Source of the DNA: an uncultured Eubacteriales bacterium
Lineage (GTDB): Bacteria; Bacillota; Clostridia; Oscillospirales; CAG-382
DNA length: 11,487 nt
Reading direction: 5' to 3'
Assembly (NCBI GenBank): GCA_934444645.1
Contig: CAKSCV010000040.1
Location: 1 to 11,487, forward strand
Positions within the stretch are counted from its first letter, which is position 1; every line of letters begins with the position of its first letter. Shown piece after piece: positions 1-6,800 of this stretch. The notes under the pieces are model-generated. The model ran no database searches, was not told where the DNA came from, and saw only the letters and a list, made by a program, of their open reading frames with translations. Position numbers and translations under genes: made by a program.

Positions 1-1
1 A

Positions 2-91
2 ATACCACACGGATCTATACGATGGACAGCGGCGAAATATGTCGAAAACAAATACAAAGACTTGGACTTTTGCGGTGCTGACGGCAAATAA
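2..91 (+). CDS. 3' end of an upstream gene, product unknown (partial)
   Basis: This frame is open from the window edge to a TAA at 89-91 and encodes about 29 residues, ending in KDLDFCGADGK. Its composition looks like the end of a soluble protein. All three forward frames are open over this short stretch, so the frame choice rests only on the more natural residue mix. No domain can be named. The next gene starts 87 bp downstream. Confidence 0.35.
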   Translation: MPHGSIRWTAAKYVENKYKDLDFCGADGK

Positions 92-115
92 AAAAGCCAC
101 ATAATTATGATTATG

Positions 116-139
116 TTGCAGAAATATTTTTTGCTGCAA
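116..139. promoter_or_regulatory. Inverted repeat upstream of the TetR-type gene, possible operator
   Basis: TTGCAG (116-121) and CTGCAA (134-139) are exact reverse complements separated by a 12-nt AT-rich spacer, 40 bp ahead of the regulator start codon. TetR-family repressors commonly bind imperfect palindromes near their own promoter, so autoregulation is plausible. That role is inferred from position and symmetry only. No convincing -35/-10 pair was identified next to it. Confidence 0.3.
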
Positions 140-178
140 TTAAAACGGATGTTCAAATCGATTCGGAAGGTGATATAT

Positions 179-754
179 ATGAACATTTCTTCCTATGAAA
201 CAGTGACCGAAAGCGAACTGCTGGGAAAGGTGTTTCCGTTTTTGGTGGAACGCGGCCTTGAAAATGTCACAATCCGCGAGCTCTGTAAGGGAACAGGCCT
301 TGTGCAGGGCAGCTTGTATTATTGGTTCGGCGATAAAACAACCATTGTCTGCGAAGCGACTGAATATGGCTTAAAAAAGGTGACCGATGAAATTTTCCGG
401 TATGTCTTTTCAAACCTCGATCATTTGCGTGAATTTTTCGACGGCTGCTTGGACGAGGTCGGAAAGTATACCAAAGAGCTCCGTTTTGTTTATCAAATGG
501 CGGCAAGCCCGCTCTACGGAGAACAGATCCGTTCGACCGGAAAAAATTTTAATGCGATTTACGATGCCTATATCCGAAAGCTGGCCGAACGTCTGAATTA
601 TGACCAACAACGCCTGCGACCGCTTGTTTATCTGTTTATTTCGGCTGTGCTCGACTATGTGATTTGGCAGGAGAGGGAAAAATCCCAAATGCAGCTTGAT
701 TTTATCTATTCGGCTCTGCTTGAAATAACGAGAGCACAGCACAATTCATTTTGA
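179..754 (+). CDS. TetR/AcrR-family transcriptional regulator
   Basis: A 191-residue protein with the length and layout of a TetR-family one-component regulator: an N-terminal DNA-binding domain and an all-helical C-terminal ligand/dimerisation domain. The helix-turn-helix lies at about residues 30-52. It reads VTIRELCKGTGLVQGSLYYW followed by FGDK, and the G-S-L-Y-Y-W-F-x-D-K core is the family signature. The rest (YGLKKVTDEIF through LLEITRAQ) is helical and variable, so the ligand cannot be predicted. The frame stays open upstream to an ATG at 107. ATG 179 is preferred because GGAAGGTG (165-172) sits 6-7 nt ahead of it, and the extra 24 residues are basic and unlike the family. It is flanked by inverted repeats at 116-139 and 755-777. 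A link to the operon that begins 1.4 kb downstream is possible but not shown. Confidence 0.88.
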   Translation: MNISSYETVTESELLGKVFPFLVERGLENVTIRELCKGTGLVQGSLYYWFGDKTTIVCEATEYGLKKVTDEIFRYVFSNLDHLREFFDGCLDEVGKYTKELRFVYQMAASPLYGEQIRSTGKNFNAIYDAYIRKLAERLNYDQQRLRPLVYLFISAVLDYVIWQEREKSQMQLDFIYSALLEITRAQHNSF

Positions 755-777
755 AAAATATATTACAAGTATATTTT
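755..777. repeat. Perfect 8-bp inverted repeat directly after the TetR stop codon
   Basis: AAAATATA (755-762) and TATATTTT (770-777) are exact reverse complements around a 7-nt spacer, starting right after the TGA at 752-754. The stem contains no G or C, so it would be a weak terminator despite its T-rich 3' arm. Its symmetry and location between the regulator and a ribosome binding site at 791-796 also fit an operator for the adjacent regulator. Both readings are inference. Confidence 0.35.
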
Positions 778-800
778 ACTACTACATAACAGGAGGAACT

Positions 801-821
801 ACCTTATGAAACACATAAGGT
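801..821 (+). repeat. Hairpin overlapping an orphan start codon
   Basis: ACCTTATG (801-808) and CATAAGGT (814-821) are exact reverse complements with a 5-nt loop. The left arm contains the ATG at 806-808, which lies 9 nt after a strong AGGAGG (791-796). That ATG opens only a five-codon frame (MKHIR, stop at 821-823). The hairpin could be a translation-control structure, or a palindrome formed or used at a deletion junction. The second reading suits the decayed sequence that follows. Confidence 0.4.
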
Positions 822-1447
822 AAAAGACTACCAGAAGATGAAGGCTGTTATCTCCGGCGGAGATTTAACGGACGATGTTACGGTTGACTTTGGAAGCAAT
901 GGAACAGCACTGAACAACAATGTTTACAGCTTTGAAAAAGAGCTTACACAGAACATAACCTACACCGTAACCGTTTCGGGCGCCGGTTACCGCACCGCGC
1001 GTTACACCGTTACCATGACGGCAGACAAGACCCTTAACTTCTGGAACAACGCAAAGGATACTCCTGCGTTTATCGAAGAGGGCAAAGGCACTGCAAAAGA
1101 AACCAACTTCCTTGCAGGCGACATTGTTAAGGACGGCAAAATCAACATTTATGACCTTTCGGCGGTAGTTTTATATTTCGGCACAATCAACAATGTTGAC
1201 GAAAAATCGGAATACGCAAAGTATGACTTAAACCGTGACGGCAAAAGACGATTTCGGTGTGGACGCGTTCTATCCCTCCGGCGTATATGAGGGCAGCGTC
1301 AATGTTACATTGACGGCGAACAATCCCGAAAATAAGATTGAGTATAGCACGGACGGCGGAAATACTTGGCAGAATTACGAAAACACGCTTGTTATAGATA
1401 TGAAAAGTGAAACAGAGAATGCAAAAAGCTACGGCGCGGGAGGATAA
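806..1447 (+). pseudogene. Remnant of a secreted dockerin protein joined to a chitobiase C-terminal-like piece
   Basis: The ribosome binding site at 791-796 and ATG 806 lead straight to a stop. Coding-like sequence resumes in another frame (YETHKVKDYQKMKAVISGG, with an ATG at 838). It first encodes a beta-sandwich-like segment (YTVTVSGAGYRTARYTVTM) and then a dockerin-type segment. Dockerin loop 1, DIVKDGKINIYD, keeps calcium-loop positions 1, 5 and 12. Loop 2, DLNRDGK, breaks off at about 1243, where the original frame becomes basic nonsense and stops at 1290. The +2 frame then takes over from about 1235 with DDFGVDAFYPSGVYEGS and ENKIEYSTDGGNTWQNY, which resemble chitobiase/beta-hexosaminidase C-terminal (CHB_HEX_C) domains, ending at TAA 1445-1447. 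Dockerins normally bind cohesins in multi-enzyme complexes. No catalytic domain or signal peptide survives. A sequencing error in the AAAA run near 1243 could repair the frame but would not restore a start. Confidence 0.65.
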
Positions 1448-1651
1448 AGCAAATGTTTCGAAGAAAGCTATGCCCCCATTGCGAAACAGGAAATTATACA
1501 TACCAAGCTTGATAGCCGTTCGCCGGCGTGTCCGTATCTTGCCTGCCATAACGGCAGAAAATGCACTATGTACAAAAAGCTCGATAAGCCCAAAAAATAC
1601 AGCTTTTTAAGCCGTATTTTTAATAAGGTATCCGTTTCCCTGAAAAAATGA
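1448..1651 (+). pseudogene. Start-less coding remnant with a cysteine cluster
   Basis: This stretch stays open for 67 codons in the same frame as the preceding chitobiase-like piece, just past its TAA, and ends at TGA 1649-1651. It has no early start codon and no ribosome binding site. The product would contain CPYLACHNGRKC, three closely spaced cysteines, and a basic tail (SFLSRIFNKVSVSLKK) typical of a real C-terminus. I do not recognise the family. Its position suggests the 3' end of a gene whose front was lost in the same rearrangement that built 806-1447. The alternative is chance openness. Confidence 0.35.
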
Positions 1652-1764
1652 GCCTGTAACGGCGTCTTTAAGCTGTTTATATGTCGCATGGAACGGAAAC
1701 TATTTGCCTTTGCATTGAGCTGTCCCTGTCAAGCAGACAGTAAAAAAACAAAAACATTTTTATC

Positions 1765-1802
1765 AAAAATCCCACTCTGCTGCACAGCAGGGTGGGATTT
1801 TT
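1765..1802 (+). terminator. Strong intrinsic terminator, probably bidirectional
   Basis: Arms at 1765-1782 and 1785-1802 pair over 18 bp with a single T-G wobble. The GC-rich core (CCCACTCTGCTG against CAGCAGGGTGGG) is flanked by AAAAA on the left and TTTTT on the right. The two central bases imply a GCAC-type loop after the innermost pair opens. The A and T tracts make it symmetrical, so it could stop transcription from either side. It ends the left block and insulates the downstream operon. Confidence 0.85.
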
Positions 1803-1812
1803 GGATTCAACC

Positions 1813-1897
1813 GCCGGCTTAGCCGGCACTTTTCTTGTTGCCTGCGGCAACCGGTATCCGCCATAGACGGTAACCGCCATGGCGGCACGCCAGCGTG
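1813..1897. repeat. Run of four short GC-rich hairpins
   Basis: Four perfect inverted repeats follow one another within 85 bp: GCCGGC-tta-GCCGGC (1813-1827), GTTGCC-tgc-GGCAAC (1837-1851), the palindrome CCGCCATGGCGG (1874-1885) and CACGC-ca-GCGTG (1886-1897). They begin 10 bp after the terminator. Such dense pairing is not expected by chance and is typical of dispersed intergenic elements (REP- or MITE-like) or a structured RNA. A reverse-strand reading frame over the region (1677-1952) appears to be a by-product. Whether the element occurs elsewhere in the genome cannot be seen here. Confidence 0.55.
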
Positions 1898-1981
1898 TTT
1901 TTAGACTGTTTTTGTACAAGGATTTGACACCGATTCTGTCAGAAATATGCAAATCAGTCTATTTTTGGAGCGGATTCGCTC

Positions 1982-2010
1982 TTTTCATTTAGCATAAAAC
2001 GTGATATATT
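1982..2010 (+). promoter_or_regulatory. Possible sigma-A-type promoter for the three-gene operon
   Basis: TTTTCA (1982-1987) and TATATT (2005-2010) are separated by 17 bp in an AT-rich stretch, 174 bp ahead of the first operon gene. This is a 4/6 match to the -35 and a 5/6 match to the -10 consensus with ideal spacing. A TTGACA at 1924-1929 is a better -35, but only a poor -10 (TATGCA at 1946-1951) follows it. The implied 5' untranslated leader of more than 150 nt would contain the repeat and hairpins at 2085-2123. Confidence 0.35.
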
Positions 2011-2084
2011 CATAGTAAAGAACAAGCAAAAGATGTTTGATTTTTAGTGAAAATACTCAATTTTTGCTTATACAGCATCGATAT

Positions 2085-2123
2085 CGTCTGTTCCGTCTGT
2101 TCGGCCTTGCCGAAAGCCCGGCT
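2085..2123 (+). repeat. 9-bp tandem repeat followed by two small hairpins
   Basis: CGTCTGTTC occurs twice back to back (2085-2093 and 2094-2102). The second copy overlaps the stem TTCGGC (2100-2105), loop CTT, GCCGAA (2109-2114). It is followed at once by AGCC-C-GGCT (2115-2123). In the leader of the operon this could be a regulator-binding site or a leader RNA structure. It does not match a riboswitch class that I recognise. Confidence 0.35.
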
Positions 2124-2167
2124 TAATCCGTACACGGTTCCGTATTGCTTGAACAAGAGCTTTTATA

Positions 2168-2174
2168 AAAAGGT
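2168..2174 (+). promoter_or_regulatory. Ribosome binding site of the DUF4091 gene
   Basis: AAAAGGTG precedes the ATG at 2184 by about 9 nt. Two more ATG codons follow in frame (2187 and 2193). The spacing favours 2184, though 2187 is possible. Confidence 0.6.
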
Positions 2175-2183
2175 GAACTTCCT

Positions 2184-3791
2184 ATGATGACCATGAATTT
2201 TTGGTGCAAAAATGCGGCTTGGAGCATTTTTAAACACAGCATGACGGAAAAGGACGATGTGGCGGAGCTTTGTCTGCACACGGCGAAAAACATGCATTCT
2301 TCCGGCTATTTCTGCCTGCGCGACAGCATGAAAGGCTTTGATATTCTGTCGGCGGAATTTGCGGGCGTACCGGACGGTGTTCGTGCCGCAAGCTATTTAC
2401 AGGACTTTATTTCCTTTGCCGACGGCTTGCCGTATCCGGATATTCTGTCCGAAGAAATCAAAACGCATGTTCCGGCAAATGTCACACAGCCGTTTGTGCT
2501 CGTGTTTGAAACATCGCTTGCGGCAAAAACCGGAACAAGCCGTATCCAATTCACCGTACATACCACAAACGGCGACTTTTCGGCGTACATTACGCTTTGC
2601 GTTCACCAAACAGCGTTATGCGAACCGAAAGCTTCCGCCTTTTCGCATGAGTATTGGTCGCAGACGCGCATCTATTTCCCCCTGTCGGACGCACGCGCAT
2701 CCGGGACGGAAGAAGATGTGCTGTATCCGTATGAGAGATACGGAACAGAATGGGAGGCATGGCTTGCAAAGCTTGCCGAAATGCAGAAAAAATTGCGCAT
2801 AAACGTTTTGCGTATCGAGGGGTTATCCGAGCTTTTGTGGGTATCCGGCAGTAAAAGAACGGGAGCAGACACCTGGCATTTTGATTTCTCCCTTCTTGAC
2901 CGTTATTTGGACATCATGCTGAAACACGGCTCCTACAAGCGAATTGTCATTCCTGCGCTTGTGGCGGGGCAGACCGGAGGCGTTGTCAGGGGTCTTGATG
3001 AAGCGGGAAACCCGGTTGATTTTGCGATAGCGGACAGCGACGACAGCGCGGAAAGCTACCTTTCCTGTCTGTACCGTGCGCTATATCGTCATTTTGCAGA
3101 ACGCGGCGAAGCATCTATGCTTGCAGCACATTTGCAGGATGAACCGAACAAAACCGATTCATGGCTGTGGGCTCGGAACATTGCCCGGCGCACGCTGCCG
3201 GAGGTGCCATGCTCCGAGGCAATCTATTTGCGAAATATTGCCCATGCGTTGGACGAAGAATGTGAAATTCCCGTTCCGCGTATTGATATTTTTAACCAAG
3301 AACCGTGCTTTTACCGCGACCGGCTGGAAAAAGGCAGGGAATACTATGTATACAGCTGTTGTTTTCCCGAAGAACCGGAATGGTTGAAAAAATTCATCGA
3401 CGCGCCGCAGATATACAGCTTCCTTATGTATATTGCCTGCTTTTCGGCAAAGGCAAGCGGCTTTTTGCACTGGGGCTTTAACCATTGGGGCGAGGGAATT
3501 TACACGACCGCTCCCGATGCACGCTTCAAGGGCGACGGCTTTATCGTCTATCCCGACCGCGAAAAACCGGATTTTATTCTGTCAAACCGTGCGCTTGCGA
3601 CCATCGAAGGCTGCGAGATTTGGGAACTGCTGCAGGAGCTTTCCACGTGTCTTAGTTCCGCTTCTGCGGCGGAGCGGATGGCCAAAACGATAGCCGGCAG
3701 TTTTACGGATTTTGAAACCGATCCCGAAAAGATTACCGCTTATATCGACCGGCTTTTGTGTATGCTTGACACGGCAAAGCCGCAAACATGA
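2184..3791 (+). CDS. DUF4091 / GH123-like protein, no signal peptide
   Basis: A 535-residue protein with the layout of DUF4091 proteins, which share their fold with GH123 beta-N-acetylgalactosaminidases. Residues ~1-165 form a beta-sandwich-type N-terminal part. A TIM-barrel-type part follows from ~170: EYWSQTRIYFPLSD, then FDFSLLDRYLDIMLKHG. HLQDEP places an Asp-Glu pair at 319-320, as in the catalytic pair of GH123. GFLHWGFNHW (426-435) and GDGFIVYP (450-457) are the C-terminal signature, followed by a helical tail. There is no signal peptide or membrane segment, so it should act in the cytoplasm, presumably on imported oligosaccharides. The true substrate of most DUF4091 proteins is unknown. 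It opens the operon, with its stop codon 21 bp before the next gene's start. The family call is firm. The hydrolase activity is inferred. Confidence 0.85.
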   Translation: MMTMNFWCKNAAWSIFKHSMTEKDDVAELCLHTAKNMHSSGYFCLRDSMKGFDILSAEFAGVPDGVRAASYLQDFISFADGLPYPDILSEEIKTHVPANVTQPFVLVFETSLAAKTGTSRIQFTVHTTNGDFSAYITLCVHQTALCEPKASAFSHEYWSQTRIYFPLSDARASGTEEDVLYPYERYGTEWEAWLAKLAEMQKKLRINVLRIEGLSELLWVSGSKRTGADTWHFDFSLLDRYLDIMLKHGSYKRIVIPALVAGQTGGVVRGLDEAGNPVDFAIADSDDSAESYLSCLYRALYRHFAERGEASMLAAHLQDEPNKTDSWLWARNIARRTLPEVPCSEAIYLRNIAHALDEECEIPVPRIDIFNQEPCFYRDRLEKGREYYVYSCCFPEEPEWLKKFIDAPQIYSFLMYIACFSAKASGFLHWGFNHWGEGIYTTAPDARFKGDGFIVYPDREKPDFILSNRALATIEGCEIWELLQELSTCLSSASAAERMAKTIAGSFTDFETDPEKITAYIDRLLCMLDTAKPQT

Positions 3792-3794
3792 TAA

Positions 3795-3802
3795 AGAAGG
3801 AG
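3795..3802 (+). promoter_or_regulatory. Ribosome binding site that fixes the start of the SLH protein
   Basis: AGAAGGAG ends one base before an in-frame ATG at 3804, which is too close to be used. It lies 10 nt before the ATG at 3813. The latter start gives a standard signal peptide (MQKRNFRRKAALF), so translation most likely begins at 3813. Confidence 0.75.
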
Positions 3803-3812
3803 TATGACGACT

Positions 3813-6800
3813 ATGCAAAAAAGAAATTTCAGACGAAAAGCCGCTTTGTTTTTGGCGGCTCTTACGGCAAGTGCTGCGTTTGGTTTTACCGTTTCGGCGG
3901 ATTTCTCCAAAAGCACCGCTTATCCCGATAACCTGTTTACCGATCTAGAAAACGGTTCGTGGTACGAAACCAGCGTAAAAGAGGTGTACGAATTCGGTCT
4001 TATGAAAGGCGACAGCGAGACCACCTTTTCGCCGAACGGAACGTTGACGGCGGCAGAGGGTGTAACGGTTGCTGTCCGCATTCATCAGATCTTGCACGGA
4101 ACCGCGCTTCCCGAAAGTGCCGGCGAATGGTATGCGCCGTATGCGGCGTATGCCTTGCAGAACGGCCTTATGAAAGAAACGATGTTTTCTTCCATGGAAC
4201 AGACCATTACGCGTGCGCAGATGGCTGAACTTTTAGCGGACGCCTGCGGAAAGCTTCCGGCGGTCAACACGCTTGAGAGCATTCCGGATGTTGCGAAAAA
4301 TGCGCCGTATGCCGAAAAGCTTCTCATGCTTTACCGCGCAGGAATCCTGACCGGCAACGATGATTACGGAACCTTTGCACCGGATTCGAGCTTACTGCGC
4401 TGTGAAATTGCAGCCATGATCGTTCGCGTTGCCGACAGCACCAAGCGCGTTTCCAAAACGTTCAAGGACGGCGCACGTTCCTATTCCGACGCCTATGCCA
4501 TCATCGACTGCCCCAAAATGGACGGCATGATGACCGGCATTGCCAACGGCTGGAAATACGATAACCGGTTCGATCTCTCCAATTTCAGCGGTTATGAACG
4601 TCCCACTTTCTACGATATTTCCGACAAGGCGCACACGGCGATCTTCCGCGATTTTAACGCGGAGAGCGAGGGACTTTTGACGTTTGAAACTGTTTTCAAT
4701 GCGGAAAGCGACGAAGGGTGTGCCTATATCGCCTTTTCCGACGGCAGCAAGAATGCCCTGAAGCTTTCGGTCAAGAACGGACGCCTGCTTCTTGCCGGCA
4801 AAACCGAATCGGCGACCGAATGTGACATAAAACCGTCGGAGACCGGTCGATTCTTTGTTGTGTTTCGGCTGGATTTGGACAAAAAGACCGCTTATGCTGT
4901 CATCAACGGCAAAAAGACCGATACGGTTACGCTTTCCGGCGATACGGTAAGCCGCATCACGTTCGGCACGGAGAAAAAGGGCACGGCTTTATTCTCTGTC
5001 AAGTATGCGATGTTAAATAAAAATTACCCGCTCAACGAACATTTCCTTTCGCTTGACGGCTTTGACGGAAAGGCTCCGGCTGAATGGACGACCGAAGGAA
5101 CTGTGACGGTCGAAAAAATCCTTTCGCAGGTCGGCAGCGACCTGTTCAGTGCAAAAATGAACGCGTCTGCCGGAAAAGCGGCAAGTGCAGCGACCTCGTT
5201 CAATGCCGTAGGCGGAAAATTTGCGTTTGAAACGTTTTTGCTCCTGCCGGAAAAGGCGGACGGCGCGGCGGTGATACTCACCGGTGCCGGGAACGAAGTG
5301 CTGAAGATAGGCACGTCGGACGGTGCGTTTATGGCAGGCGATACAAAACTTCATACGTATACCGGAAACGTATGGCAGTGCTTACGGGTCGAGGGAGATT
5401 TGTCGGCCGGAACGGCTGTTATTAAGATCAACGGCAAGGAACGTGCGACAGTTCCCGTTTCCGCTCCGTTTGTTGACGGTGTAACCGTAAGCTTTGCTCC
5501 GGATAAGGATGCAGTCCTTTGGTTTGACGATGTGAGCATAGCGCCGGTCATCGAGCATGACGATTATCCGGCAGAACCGGTAAGCGCACGTGACGACGGT
5601 TACAACATTGGTATGAATGTCTGCTCTCTCTGGCGCGATAACACCGCCTATGAGGGATGGGACGCGGTCAGTCCCTTTGAGGAATTCACCCCGTATCTCG
5701 GCTACTATGACGACGGTTTGCCCGAGACGGCAGATTGGGAGATCAAATGGATGGTCGAGCACGGCATTGACTTCATGCACATCTGCTGGTATGCGCCGTA
5801 TGCCGACACGACCGCGCCGATCAAGAAAATGAGGACCTCTTACAGTGCTCTGCATGACGGATATATGAATGCCCGGTACAGCGACAGGCTTGACTTCTGC
5901 ATCATGTGGGAAAACAATTACGGTGATGTGGGAAGCTTTGAGCAGTTCAAGGAATACTTGTGGAAATACTGGAAAGAGTACTATTTCTCGGATGAACGCT
6001 ATGCGCGGCTTGACAATAAGGCTGTGCTCACAATCTGGGATGCCAACCGCTTCAATAAATCTTTTGCCAACGACGGCGGCAGCCGCAAGGCACTCGCGTT
6101 CATGGACAAGGAATTGAAAGAGATGGGCTATGACGGTCTTATCCTTCTGTTCAGTGCTCAAAACAAGGTGACGGACGATTTATACAAGCTGTATGCTTCG
6201 TATGGAGTCGATACGGCTACCTATGGTTATCACTGGGGCAGGGACGGTTCGTCTGCCGCATATCAGATCGACTGCAACCAAACCAACCTGCAAAAGGCGC
6301 AAGCGCTTGGCACGCACCACATCCCGACCGTTTCCGTCGGTTTCAACGACATCGGGCGAAACGACCGCCGTTCCGATCTTATTACGCCCGAAGGACATCT
6401 TTCGGTCTGTGAAAGCATGAAGAAGGAGCTTTCGGCACTTCATACCGGCACATGGCGCGACAACACGGTATTTGTTTCGACCTGGAACGAATTTTCCGAG
6501 GGAACGTACGTTTTTCCGACCGAATCGACCGGCTTTGATTATCTGGAAAACATCCGCAAGACCTTTACAAAGGATACGACGGATCACACCGCTCTTGACG
6601 TCAGACCGACCGAAGCGCAGAAAGCGCGCGTCTGCCGCACGTATGTGACGACTTCCACGCCGATTCGACGGTATCGCTTTGAAAGCGACGAAGTGACGTC
6701 CGAGACGCTCTCCGCAGAGGATATGACGGTTGTGTGCCGGTACGATATGAGCGAGGACGGCGTTCTGTTTTGGGAACGTTCGCACGGAATTGATGATTAC

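Larger units (their letters stand above)
1652..2183. other. Intergenic region ahead of the main operon
   Basis: No protein-coding gene is supported over these 532 bp on either strand. The left half holds the terminator and hairpin run. The right half is AT-rich to about 2080 and contains a possible promoter, a 9-bp tandem repeat and two small hairpins. The lone reverse frame at 1677-1952 crosses the terminator and all four hairpins and has no ribosome binding site worth noting. Confidence 0.7.

Noticed and set aside
107..178. 24-codon upstream extension of the TetR-type protein from ATG 107
   Set aside because: It has no ribosome binding site and a basic segment not typical of the family. 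ATG 179 has GGAAGGTG at good spacing.
1407..1610. 67-codon forward frame rich in Arg and Lys
   Set aside because: It overlaps the better remnant frame at 1448-1651 and has shadow-like composition with no ribosome binding site.
1677..1952. 91-codon reverse-strand frame across the terminator and hairpins
   Set aside because: It is built from inverted repeats and a terminator. Its protein-like look comes from the repeat element, with no supporting ribosome binding site or domain.
3804..3812. ATG at 3804 as the start of the SLH protein
   Set aside because: The ribosome binding site ends one base before it. The ATG at 3813 has proper spacing and starts a standard signal peptide.
5382..6161. 259-codon reverse-strand open frame, with similar ones at 6180-6905, 7860-8381 and 8666-9322
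   Set aside because: They are antisense to the large SLH/GH99-like gene or the secreted protein. They have no domain signatures and are explained by codon bias of the true strand.
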